A stretch of DNA of 64,000 bases from an uncultured Christensenellaceae bacterium (GTDB lineage Bacteria > Bacillota > Clostridia > Christensenellales > Christensenellaceae), in the NCBI GenBank assembly GCA_910588425.1, contig CAJUPM010000001.1, forward strand, positions 48,151 to 112,150. Reading direction: 5' to 3'. Under the pieces are notes generated by a model. The model searched no databases. It was given only the letters and a program-made list of their open reading frames with translations, and was not told where the DNA came from. Below, in pieces: positions 8,105 to 15,574 of this stretch; the first letter of the stretch is position 1, and every line of letters starts with the position of its first letter. Both the position numbers and the translations under genes were made by a program.

Positions 8105-9361
8105 CTATTTGAACAGATGCAGGAAATCCAGCGTGGAAAAATAGTCTCTGGGCGTTTCGGCCCGGCGCAGCAGCTGAACGCTGCCGTCTTCTTTGAGCAG
8201 CAGCTCGGCGCTTCTCAGCTTGCCGTTGTAGTTATATCCCATGGAATAGCCGTGGGCGCCGGTATCGTGGATGCAGAGGTAGTCGCCCATTTCGACTTTG
8301 GGCAGCAGGCGATCCACGGCGAATTTATCGTTGTTTTCGCACAGCCCGCCCGTGACGTCGTAGAGATGATCGGCCGGGGCGTTTTCTTTGCCCAAAACTG
8401 TGATATGGTGATACGCGCCATACATGGCCGGCCGCATGAGATCCACGGCGCAGGCATCCAGCCCGATATAGTCTTTGTAGATTTTCTTTTCGTGCATGGT
8501 CTGGGCGATGAGGCAGCCGTAGGGGCCCGTCATAAAGCGGCCAAGCTCGGCCATCAGCGAGATGTCGCCCATGCCGGCGGGGATGAGCACCTGCTCATAG
8601 ACCTGGCGCACGCCTTCGCCGATTTTGAAGATATCGTTGGCCTGTTCTTCCGGGAGGTAGGGGATACCGATGCCGCCGGAGAGATCGATAAAGCTGATAT
8701 GCACGCCCAGCTCCTGATGCAGTTCCACAGCCAGCTGGAAGAGCTGGCCGGCCAGAACCGGGTAGTAGTCGTTGGTCACGGTATTGCTGGCCAAAAATGC
8801 GTGCAGGCCAAAATGCTTGACGCCAAGGGCGCTCAGGCGGCGGAAGCCATCGAAAAGCTGCTGCTTGGTGAAGCCGTATTTGGAATCCTTGGGGTTGTCC
8901 ATAATATCGTTGCCGATGGAGAAATAGCCGCCCGGGTTAAACCGGCAGCAGATGGTTTCGGGAATGGGGGAAAACATCTGCGCGATAGTATCGATATCCG
9001 AATAGTCGTCCAGATTGATGATGGCGCCCAGCCGGTGCGCATAGGCGAAATCCTCTTTGGGCGTGCAGTTGGAGGAAAAGACGATCCGATCTCCGGATGC
9101 GCCGAGTGCCTCTGCCAGCATGAGCTCGGTATAGGAAGAGCAATCCAGCCCCATGCCTTCCTGCAAAAACAGGTTCAGCAGGCCGGGCGTGGGCGCGGCT
9201 TTGACGGCAAAATACTCCTGAAAGCCTGGGTTCCAGGAAAAAGCCTGCTTGGTGCGGCGGATATTTTCTAAAATGCCTTTTTCATCGTAGAGATGAAAAG
9301 GGGTTGGATGAGTCTTGACAATCTCTTTTACTTGCTCCAGCGTAACAAATGGCTGCTTCAT
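8105..9361 (-). CDS. LysA-like PLP decarboxylase (fold type III)
   Basis: 418 residues, related to diaminopimelate decarboxylase. The PLP lysine lies in YFAVKAAPTPG (near residue 52). DLSGGIGIPY and AELGRF bind the cofactor phosphate and substrate, and CENNDKF supplies the cross-subunit catalytic Cys. HDTGAHGYSMGYNYNG near the C-terminus is also typical. Odd: the usual HIGS(Q/G) element is replaced by LHAFLASNT, so it belongs to a divergent subgroup. The substrate may be meso-DAP, or another D-centred diamino acid as in D-ornithine/D-lysine decarboxylases. Its ATG overlaps the racemase stop by 4 bases (ATGA), so translation is coupled. It is the last gene of a three-gene operon. Confidence 0.85.
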   Translation of the reverse strand: MKQPFVTLEQVKEIVKTHPTPFHLYDEKGILENIRRTKQAFSWNPGFQEYFAVKAAPTPGLLNLFLQEGMGLDCSSYTELMLAEALGASGDRIVFSSNCTPKEDFAYAHRLGAIINLDDYSDIDTIAQMFSPIPETICCRFNPGGYFSIGNDIMDNPKDSKYGFTKQQLFDGFRRLSALGVKHFGLHAFLASNTVTNDYYPVLAGQLFQLAVELHQELGVHISFIDLSGGIGIPYLPEEQANDIFKIGEGVRQVYEQVLIPAGMGDISLMAELGRFMTGPYGCLIAQTMHEKKIYKDYIGLDACAVDLMRPAMYGAYHHITVLGKENAPADHLYDVTGGLCENNDKFAVDRLLPKVEMGDYLCIHDTGAHGYSMGYNYNGKLRSAELLLKEDGSVQLLRRAETPRDYFSTLDFLHLFK

Positions 9362-10053
9362 GGAATCACCTTTCCGCCCGCTTCCTGGATTGCGCGGCGC
9401 GCGAGGATCAGGAGCGGGTCTACAAAATCGTTAGAAAATGGGTAAATACTGGCTGCGACAGACAGCTCTGTGCAGCCAAGAATAAACTTGGTTGCGCCTT
9501 TTTGGCGAAGCTCAGCTGCGGCCTGCATCAGGCCGGCCGTGCCCAGGGAGAAGTTGTTTTTCTTGATACCCTCGTAGATGAACTGCATGACCAGCGGCTG
9601 CGTCTGATCGGGGTAGCAATGCGCCAGGCCGTGGGCATCCAGATAGCGGGCGATGATGCCGGTTTGCAGTGTGCCGTCTGTGGAGAGGACGCCGAACACC
9701 TCGCCGGGCATCTGCGCGGCCAGATAGTTTGCCGTCTCCTCCAGCATATTGAGGATGCGGACGCTGGCAGCCTTTTGCAGCTGCGGGTAGAAAAAGTGTG
9801 CTGTGTTGCAGGGAAGCAGGATAAGCTCCGCGCCCGCCTGCTCCAGCCGGTGCAGTGTGCGCAGCAGCTCGGGCAGGGGATCTTCGCCGCCCGAGAGCAG
9901 GAAGCCCGTCCGATCCGGGATGGCAGGATTGCTGTCGATGAGAATATGCAGGTGCTCCTGATCCTTGCTGGCACAGGTGTTTCTCGTGATTTTCTGATAG
10001 AGATCTGCGGAGGCCAGCGGCCCCATGCCGCCGAGAATGCCGATGGTTTTCAT
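9358..10053 (-). CDS. Aspartate/glutamate racemase family protein
   Basis: 231 residues from ATG 10053. MKTIGILGGMGPLAS and LLPCNTAH (first catalytic Cys) and LGCTELS (second Cys) mark the PLP-independent two-cysteine racemase family (COG1794, RacX/YgeA type). Members interconvert L- and D-amino acids, and several act on residues other than aspartate. The gene overlaps its neighbours by 4 bases at both ends, so all three products are probably made in fixed ratio. The frame is open 60 codons further upstream, but that part lies inside the peptidase gene and lacks family similarity. Confidence 0.9.
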   Translation of the reverse strand: MKTIGILGGMGPLASADLYQKITRNTCASKDQEHLHILIDSNPAIPDRTGFLLSGGEDPLPELLRTLHRLEQAGAELILLPCNTAHFFYPQLQKAASVRILNMLEETANYLAAQMPGEVFGVLSTDGTLQTGIIARYLDAHGLAHCYPDQTQPLVMQFIYEGIKKNNFSLGTAGLMQAAAELRQKGATKFILGCTELSVAASIYPFSNDFVDPLLILARRAIQEAGGKVIP

Positions 10054-11111
10054 AAAGCCTCCTGCTCGCTGCTCCAGCCCAGGCCGGGCAAAAACTCGGC
10101 CAGGCCTTTGCGGATATCGCCCTGGTAGCCGACTGTCGTTTTGGAGGTAACCAGCGCATTGAGCACGGCCTCCTGGCAGGCATAAGCCGCCGCCTGGAAG
10201 GCGAGATCGATTTTTTCCTCGTTGAGCACGCACTGGGTCAGGATGCCTTGCTGGGCATCCCGGGGGATGGTATTGGCGGTGGAAAAGCCGATCATCACTT
10301 CGCCGCTGCCATGCCCGATGAAAGATCCCAGCCGCGCCAGGCCGACGCTGGTGCGCTTTAAAATACGCTTAAGCTGCCGATCGGAAGCGGGCAGATCCGT
10401 CGCCAGCAAGACGATGATAGAGCCCTTATCCGGCTCGAAATTTTGGCTGTCGATGCGGGCGCCGATGGGCTTTCCCTCCAGCAGAAGGTCGGGCAGGCGG
10501 CCGTGATTGGCCTGAACGAGAATGCCCAGCGTGAAGCGCCCTTCGGGCAGTTCGATGATGCGGGAAGCCGAGCCGATGCCGCCCTTGAGCCCGTGGCAGA
10601 CCATGCCGCATCCGCCGCCGACGGCGCCCTCCTCGAAATCCCGGGAGGCCGAGGCGATGGCCGAAAAGACATGCTCGCTTTGAACGGCCCTCTGGCAGAT
10701 GTTGTTGAGCGTGCTGTCGTTGCATTCGCAGACGACGGGGTTGACGGAAGTCAGCGGCACACCCTCGCTCTGGCAGCGCTGCACCATATATTCGACCAGC
10801 GCATCGTGCACCAGGCCGACGTTCAGGGTATTGGTCAGCGCGATGGGCGTCTCCAAAGCGCCCAGCTCGTCGATTTGCAGCAGCCCGATGCTCTTTCCAA
10901 AGCCGTTGAGCACGAAGCTTGCGGCAGGATACTGATGGGTAAACGGATTCTCCGGCCGGGGCAGAAGCATGGTTACGCCGGTTTTGTGCTGGGGTGTATC
11001 GATGGTGCAGTGCCCGACCAGCACGCCGGGAACATCCGTAATCTTGTTGAGCGGGCCGGTAGGAAGCGTATCCAATAAAACGCCGTAGTCGCGAATTCGT
11101 TTTTGCCGCAT
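10050..11111 (-). CDS. P1-family (DmpA-type) aminopeptidase
   Basis: 353 residues, an Ntn-like self-cleaving hydrolase related to the L-aminopeptidase/D-esterase DmpA and beta-peptidyl aminopeptidases. ITDVPGVLVGH at the N-terminus is the family signature. The GSIIVLLATD segment holds the Gly-Ser bond where the precursor cuts itself, leaving Ser as the nucleophile. VGGGCGM and VLTQCVLNEEK are also typical. Members release N-terminal D- or L-residues or beta-amino acids from short peptides. First gene of the operon, with a well-formed promoter 36 bases upstream. Together with a racemase and a decarboxylase this suggests processing of D-residue or wall-derived peptides, which is inference. Confidence 0.88.
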   Translation of the reverse strand: MRQKRIRDYGVLLDTLPTGPLNKITDVPGVLVGHCTIDTPQHKTGVTMLLPRPENPFTHQYPAASFVLNGFGKSIGLLQIDELGALETPIALTNTLNVGLVHDALVEYMVQRCQSEGVPLTSVNPVVCECNDSTLNNICQRAVQSEHVFSAIASASRDFEEGAVGGGCGMVCHGLKGGIGSASRIIELPEGRFTLGILVQANHGRLPDLLLEGKPIGARIDSQNFEPDKGSIIVLLATDLPASDRQLKRILKRTSVGLARLGSFIGHGSGEVMIGFSTANTIPRDAQQGILTQCVLNEEKIDLAFQAAAYACQEAVLNALVTSKTTVGYQGDIRKGLAEFLPGLGWSSEQEAL

Positions 11112-11146
11112 GTAAATGCCCTCACTAAAGCTTGTTTCAATTTTTT

Positions 11147-11175
11147 AGTATAGCACAGCGCTAAAACCGCTTCAA
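11147..11175 (-). promoter_or_regulatory. Promoter of the peptidase-racemase-decarboxylase operon
   Basis: Read on the minus strand: TTGAAG (11175-11170), 17-base spacer, TATACT (11152-11147) preceded by TGC, so also an extended -10. The leader is about 30 bases, with no room for a lysine riboswitch. Confidence 0.82.
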
Positions 11176-11299
11176 TGAAAAAGTGAAATTTTCGCAGGGA
11201 ATCTGCGGCAGACAGGAGAAAGACTGGAAAGCGGAGAATTTCTTGGCATGGCCCAAAAAGCAAAATATGCACAAAATGATAGTAATTATAAAATGTGTA

Positions 11300-11308
11300 T
11301 GTTATAAT
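11300..11308 (+). promoter_or_regulatory. Extended -10 promoter of the pit operon
   Basis: TGT-TATAAT (11300-11308) without a good -35 box; the leader to the pit ATG is ~45 bases. The 247-base divergent gap holds this and the minus-strand promoter and nothing else I can recognise. No Pho-box-like repeats are evident. Confidence 0.65.
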
Positions 11309-11358
11309 GAGAGCGTAAATAAAACTGAAAATGTCTGAAAAAATTTGAAAGGAAAAAT

Positions 11359-12405
11359 ATGATTAGTTTCGGCGAATTTTTCTCGCAGGTCTTCAGCAAC
11401 CCCGCGCTTGCCATCACGGCGCTGCTGACGATGGGCGTCATCCTGGTCAACGGCTGGACGGATGCACCCAACGCCATTGCGACTTGCGTAACCACGCGCT
11501 GCATGAGCCCCAAGATGGCCGTCCTGATGGCGGCTGTGTTCAACTTTTTGGGCGTGCTCGTGATGACGATGTTCAACAGCTCGGTGGCGATGTCTATCTA
11601 CAACATGGTGGATTTTTCCGGCAACACGCATGAGGCGACGGTTGCACTCTGCGCGGCGTTGGTGGCCATCGTGATCTGGGCCTCGGCAGCCTCGGTTTTT
11701 GGCATCCCGACCAGCGAAAGCCACGCGCTGATTGCCGGCCTTTCGGGCGCGGCTATTGCACTGCATGGCAACATTAACGGCATCAATATGCAGGAATGGA
11801 TCAACGTTCTCTGGGGGCTTGTGCTCTCTTCAGCGCTGGGCTTTGGCCTTGGGTGGCTCTCAGCCAAGATTACCGAGCTGACCTGCCGCAATATGGACAG
11901 GCAGAAGACGACCAAGTTTTTCCGGGTTGGCGAGATTTGCGCCAGCGCGGGCACGGCGTTCATGCATGGCGCCCAGGATGGCCAGAAGTTTATGAGCGTG
12001 TTCCTGCTGGGAATTGCGTTGGTCAACGGGCAGAGCACCAGTGAATTCCAGATCCCGATTTGGCTGATGATCATGTGCTCGGCTATCATGTGCATCGGAA
12101 CCTCGATTGGCGGATACAAAATCATCAAAGAGGTTGGGCAGAATATGACCAAACTGGAAGTTTACCAGGGGTTTGCATCGGATGTTGCCGCGGCAATCTG
12201 CCTCTTTTTGGCCTCGACGACGGGCATTCCCGTCTCTACGACGCACACCAAGACCACCTCTATCATGGGCGTGGGCGCGGCAAAGCGGCTTTCGGCAGTC
12301 AACTGGGGCGTCGTCAAAGAGATGACGTGGGCCTGGGTGCTGACGTTCCCGGGCTGCGGGCTGGTTGGCTATTTTATGGCGAAGCTATTTATGCTATGGT
12401 TCTAA
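11359..12405 (+). CDS. Pit-family inorganic phosphate transporter
   Basis: 348 residues with about ten hydrophobic segments, a low-affinity phosphate permease of the PiT family (TC 2.A.20). The duplicated signature is present: GWTDAPNAIAT near residue 35 and PVSTTHTKTTSIMG near residue 290, with PTSESHALIAG and HGAQDGQK between them. Phosphate, often as a neutral metal-phosphate complex, enters with H+ or Na+. The DUF47 gene follows after 21 bases, the usual partner of Pit in bacteria. Some relatives also carry sulfate; the DUF47 partner favours phosphate. Confidence 0.93.
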   Translation: MISFGEFFSQVFSNPALAITALLTMGVILVNGWTDAPNAIATCVTTRCMSPKMAVLMAAVFNFLGVLVMTMFNSSVAMSIYNMVDFSGNTHEATVALCAALVAIVIWASAASVFGIPTSESHALIAGLSGAAIALHGNINGINMQEWINVLWGLVLSSALGFGLGWLSAKITELTCRNMDRQKTTKFFRVGEICASAGTAFMHGAQDGQKFMSVFLLGIALVNGQSTSEFQIPIWLMIMCSAIMCIGTSIGGYKIIKEVGQNMTKLEVYQGFASDVAAAICLFLASTTGIPVSTTHTKTTSIMGVGAAKRLSAVNWGVVKEMTWAWVLTFPGCGLVGYFMAKLFMLWF

Positions 12406-12426
12406 TACAGAGAAAGGGTATCTGAA

Positions 12427-13047
12427 ATGGCAAAAAAAGGATATAACTATTTTGATGCGTTTGTGGATATGGCGCAATACGCCTGCGACGCGGCGAATTA
12501 TTTGGTCGAGACGCTGAACAACTTTGATGTGCACGAGATGGAAGAGCGCGTAACAGGCCTGCATGAAATCGAAAATGCGGCAGACGGCAAGCGCCACGAA
12601 ATCACCTCGCATTTAATTCACGAGTTCATCACGCCCATCGATCGGGAAGATATTTTTAACCTGGTTCAGCAGCTGGATACGGCGGTGGATACCATCGAGG
12701 ATGTTTTGCGCAATATGTATATGCACAACATCACGAGTATGCGCCCGGAGGCGGTGGAGTTTTCACGGCTGCTCGGCAAGTGCGTTGGCTCGATGAAATC
12801 GGCGATGGAGAAGTTCACGCATTTCCGCAAATCCTCCAGCATCAAGGATTATATTGTGGAAGTTAATATGCTGGAAGAAGAGGGCGACCGCCTGCATGTC
12901 TCGGCGGTGCACGATCTCTTTGCGGCCGGGGGCGACCCGCTGGAAGTGATCGGCTGGAGAAAGGTTTACGACAGCCTGGAAGACTGCATGGACGCCTGCG
13001 AGCATGTTGTGGATGCCGTCGAGAGCGTCATCATGAAAAACTCCTAA
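12427..13047 (+). CDS. DUF47 (PhoU-like) Pit accessory protein
   Basis: 206 residues, almost entirely helical, of the DUF47/COG1392 family related to PhoU. Repeated helical pairs with acidic faces (HEIENAADGKRHEI, EEEGDRLH) are the family's metal-binding signature. These proteins are thought to modulate the Pit permease encoded beside them. It is cytosolic, with no signal peptide or membrane segment. It lies 21 bases behind pit and ends at a strong terminator, so the two genes form a complete operon. Confidence 0.93.
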   Translation: MAKKGYNYFDAFVDMAQYACDAANYLVETLNNFDVHEMEERVTGLHEIENAADGKRHEITSHLIHEFITPIDREDIFNLVQQLDTAVDTIEDVLRNMYMHNITSMRPEAVEFSRLLGKCVGSMKSAMEKFTHFRKSSSIKDYIVEVNMLEEEGDRLHVSAVHDLFAAGGDPLEVIGWRKVYDSLEDCMDACEHVVDAVESVIMKNS

Positions 13048-13060
13048 AGGAGGAGGAAAA

Positions 13061-13088
13061 GAGGAGCGGCAAAAGCCGCTCCTCTTTT
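13061..13088 (+). terminator. Terminator of the pit operon
   Basis: GAGGAGCGGC-AAAA-GCCGCTCCTC followed by TTTTT. Confidence 0.93.
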
Positions 13089-13120
13089 TATGGTTGGAGA
13101 GCGTTTGTTTGCAGGCGCGG

Positions 13121-13204
13121 TTAGGCATCGCGGTGGCAATCAAAACCATGCGGCAGTGTGTTTTCATCAAAAAGGATAATGGCCAGAAGGTGGCGAGCTT
13201 TCAT
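13121..13204 (-). CDS. Possible 27-residue peptide downstream of the XRE gene
   Basis: A short frame begins 9 bases after the XRE stop, with AAGGTG overlapping that stop as a ribosome binding site, and starts MKARHLLAIILFDENT. The paralogous XRE gene at 21.2 kb is followed in the same place by a full SLOG-family gene, so this may be a replacement or remnant. The sequence shows no similarity to that gene that I can see. It may not be translated. Confidence 0.3.
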   Translation of the reverse strand: MKARHLLAIILFDENTLPHGFDCHRDA

Positions 13205-13213
13205 GAATTCACC

Positions 13214-13522
13214 TTAAAGTTCGGCTAGCAGATGAAAGAGGGCTTGCTTGCCATTCTCTGATAATGTGTTCCATTTTTCCAGAAGCCTGCACTGTTCTAC
13301 GGTGAGCGAAACTGGCTCGCCGCTGACTTCCGCAAAAAATTGAGAAAGAGAAATGCCAAACGCGGCGCAGATTTTCTCCAGAGAAGAAACAGAGGGGCTA
13401 TAGGATTTTTGGTACCAGGAGGAAATGGTGGATTGTGCCACGCCAGAATATTCCGCCAGGCGATATTCGCTCCAGCCGCGCTGGGTTCTCAGCTCTGTGA
13501 TACGCTGCAAGATTGGGCTCAC
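13214..13522 (-). CDS. XRE-family HTH regulator (paralogue of 21245-21553)
   Basis: 102 residues from GTG 13522, preceded by GGAGAAAACAA. This start gives exactly the length and N-terminus (SPILQRITELRTQRGW) of the paralogue at 21.5 kb; longer in-frame starts run into unrelated sequence. The helix-turn-helix is at residues ~10-62 (LAEYSGVAQSTISSWY is the recognition region). The C-terminal tail SLTVEQCRLLEKWNTLSENGKQALFHLLAEL is shared with the paralogue and is probably a dimerisation segment. It converges on the pit operon. The two copies are about 75% identical by eye. Confidence 0.85.
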   Translation of the reverse strand: MSPILQRITELRTQRGWSEYRLAEYSGVAQSTISSWYQKSYSPSVSSLEKICAAFGISLSQFFAEVSGEPVSLTVEQCRLLEKWNTLSENGKQALFHLLAEL

Positions 13523-13650
13523 TTGTTTTCTCCATTGTAGATATGATTCTTCCTTAATTTTAGCATGGCGGCTGCAAGAAAGTACGTCATATAAACGTAA
13601 GCGGAGAGTGGGCGGATCTTTATTTTCATAAGGCACGATTTTGGGCAATA

Positions 13651-13680
13651 AAAAAACTCTCCCGAAGGAGAGCTTTTTTA
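13651..13680 (-). terminator. Terminator of the DUF362 gene
   Basis: Stem of CTCTCC / GGAGAG around CGAA, flanked by A and T runs; on the minus strand it ends AGTTTTTTT. It may also insulate the XRE gene. Confidence 0.88.
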
Positions 13681-13688
13681 TTTGCCGT

Positions 13689-14561
13689 TTAATCCAGGCA
13701 GATGAGGTCGTATTCCCGGGAGGCGACGCCCATTTCCTCGGAGTGCGATAGAATGAGCGCGGCATGGCGGGATTCCATCCGCTCGATCATGTGGTCCCTG
13801 CCCGAATCTTCGGACTGATAGATGGCATCCATGCAGGCCTGATCCAGCGCGACGGGGTTTGTCGAAGCGAAAACGCCGATATCAGCCATGCAGCAGGGCT
13901 CGGGCGTCGCGACGCAGTCGCAGTCTACCGAGAGGTTGTTGGCCACGCTGATATAGACCATGTTCTCCGGGGAGAAATAGTCGATGACGGACTTTGCCGC
14001 TTCGGCCATGGATTCGATGAAATCATCCTGGGGGCTATGCCAGAAGTTCTCCCGCTCGACGCCCGCGCTGTGGATCCACTCTTTGCCGTGGCGGGAGGCG
14101 ATGCCGATGGAGATGTTCTTGAGCGCGCCGCCGAAGCCGCCGCTGGGGTGGCCCTTAAAGTGCGAAAGCACCAGCACGGAATCATAGTTCTCCAGGTTTT
14201 TGCCCACGAAGTTTTCCTTCATATGCCTGCCGCCGACGACAGGCAGGGAAATCTCGCCGTCCTCATCCATGATATCCACCGGCGCGATCTTGGTGAAACC
14301 GTGATCCTCGGCTACTTTATAGTGATCCTGGGCGCAGTAGCGCTTGCCCTGGTATGCAGTATTGCATTCCACGATGGTTCCGTTTACTTTCTGAACGAGA
14401 TCCTTAATCAGATCCGGGTTCAAATAGTTGGGGTTACCGGCCTCGCCAGTCGAGAGCTTGACGGCCACTTTGCCGGGCAGGGCGACGCCCATCTTTTCAT
14501 AAAGCGCAAGCAGGCTTTCCGGGGCGATCTTTTTGGTGAAATAGACCTTTGCTTTTTCCAT
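13689..14561 (-). CDS. DUF362-domain protein
   Basis: 290 residues from ATG 14561, which has GGAGGA 7 bases upstream. The body matches the DUF362 family: VAVKLSTGEAGNPNYL, NTAYQGKR, VLSHFKGHPSGGFGGALKNISIG, and a Cys group CDCVATPEPCCMADIG that could hold an iron-sulfur cluster or metal. Many DUF362 proteins carry a C-terminal 2x[4Fe-4S] ferredoxin domain; this one stops before it, so only the core is present. Role unknown; redox or maturation functions have been suggested for the family. It is transcribed alone or with the HAD gene upstream. Confidence 0.85.
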   Translation of the reverse strand: MEKAKVYFTKKIAPESLLALYEKMGVALPGKVAVKLSTGEAGNPNYLNPDLIKDLVQKVNGTIVECNTAYQGKRYCAQDHYKVAEDHGFTKIAPVDIMDEDGEISLPVVGGRHMKENFVGKNLENYDSVLVLSHFKGHPSGGFGGALKNISIGIASRHGKEWIHSAGVERENFWHSPQDDFIESMAEAAKSVIDYFSPENMVYISVANNLSVDCDCVATPEPCCMADIGVFASTNPVALDQACMDAIYQSEDSGRDHMIERMESRHAALILSHSEEMGVASREYDLICLD

Positions 14562-14692
14562 ACTAGAATCCTCCATGGTTTCTTTTCGCGCCTTCCAAGC
14601 GCGGTGAGCTGTTTGGCAAAAATGCGCCAGCCGGATATGGATGCCGCGTTTTTGCCCATGAGACAATATGAAGTTTTGCTCGGTATATCCCT

Positions 14693-14723
14693 ATCATACT
14701 ACTTAAAGCAGGGTTGAAGTCAA
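14693..14723 (-). promoter_or_regulatory. Possible promoter of the DUF362 gene
   Basis: TTGACT (14723-14718) and TATGAT (14698-14693) on the minus strand; the 19-base spacer is longer than ideal. Confidence 0.4.
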
Positions 14724-14759
14724 GAGGCAGTCTGCAAAGAAAAGCGGAAAAACGGCAGC

Positions 14760-15443
14760 TCAGCAGAGCGCAGGCAGCTCATAGAGGCTTTGGATGGTAT
14801 AAGTCGCGGGGATTTCGGCTGGCGCAGGCGCGCCGGAGGGGGAATAGAGGCAGGTATCCAGGCCAAAATTAAGGCCGCCCAAAATATCCGTCGCAGGTGA
14901 ATTGCCGATGAGCAGAGCACGCTGGGCATCGAACCCGGGAATATGCGCGGCGACGTATTCAAAAAATGCCCGGGCAGGCTTTTGATGGCCGATGAGCTCG
15001 GAATAGAAAATATCCTCGAAGAAATCAAACAGCCCGGCCTCCCGCAGGCGGCGCTCCTGAGTGCCCGTAACGCCGTTGGTGACGATGAACAGCCGGTGCG
15101 TTTTGCAGAGAGTCTGGCAGATTTCCAGCGCGCCCTCCATCTTCTGATGCCCCAAAGAGAGCAGATGCCGGTATTCCGCTTCCCAGGCAGCGCCGTCGAT
15201 TTCCACGCCGAAATGCGCCATGGTGCGGGCAAAGCGGATATCCAGCACATCCCTCAGCGGCAGTGCGCCGCGTTCATAGGAGGACCAGAGGGCGCCATTG
15301 ATGCTATGGTAGACCTGGGCGATGGGAGCGGTGAAGTGATAGCCATGCAGAGCAAAGAGGGCGGACAGTGCGCAAGCCTCGTTGGCGCGGAAATCCAGCA
15401 GAGTATCATCGAGATCAAAAAGAAGGATGGAATAGTTTGGCAT
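14760..15443 (-). CDS. HAD-family hydrolase, YjjG-like nucleotidase
   Basis: 227 residues from ATG 15443 (AAAGGAG 6 bases upstream). HAD motif I is LLFDLDDTLLDF, motif II TNGVTGTQERRL, motif III lysine in IGHQKPARAFF, and motif IV LIGNSPATDILGG. The helical cap between motifs I and II and the TNG-x-Q-R spacing are those of YjjG/YfnB-type pyrimidine 5'-nucleotidases, which remove phosphate from non-canonical nucleotides. The exact substrate is not certain. An extended -10 (TGGTAGAAT) lies just upstream. Confidence 0.85.
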   Translation of the reverse strand: MPNYSILLFDLDDTLLDFRANEACALSALFALHGYHFTAPIAQVYHSINGALWSSYERGALPLRDVLDIRFARTMAHFGVEIDGAAWEAEYRHLLSLGHQKMEGALEICQTLCKTHRLFIVTNGVTGTQERRLREAGLFDFFEDIFYSELIGHQKPARAFFEYVAAHIPGFDAQRALLIGNSPATDILGGLNFGLDTCLYSPSGAPAPAEIPATYTIQSLYELPALC

Positions 15444-15471
15444 GGCGGCTCCTTTGCGCGCGTTTTCTTTT

Positions 15472-15480
15472 ATTCTACCA
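15472..15480 (-). promoter_or_regulatory. Extended -10 promoter of the YjjG-like gene
   Basis: TGG-TAGAAT on the minus strand, 29 bases before the start codon; no good -35 element. Confidence 0.5.
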
Positions 15481-15540
15481 CAGGATGGGGCAAAACGCAT
15501 CCGGAAGGTTGACGGGCCACTGCCGGGCTGCGCAAGATAA

Positions 15541-15570
15541 AAAGCACTCAGAGTTTGCTGAGTGCTTTTG
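15541..15570. terminator. Terminator between convergent-context genes
   Basis: AAAGCACTCAG-AGTTTG-CTGAGTGCTTTTG; on the minus strand it can end the AI-2E-family gene, whose stop lies 5 bases away. Confidence 0.85.
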
Positions 15571-15574
15571 AATG

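Noticed and set aside
11112..11146. Lysine riboswitch before the operon ending in the LysA-like gene
   Set aside because: The leader is only about 30 bases.
13523..13765. Longer start for the XRE gene at 13.5 kb
   Set aside because: The extra 81 codons cross a terminator and are absent from the paralogue; GTG 13522 has a good ribosome site.
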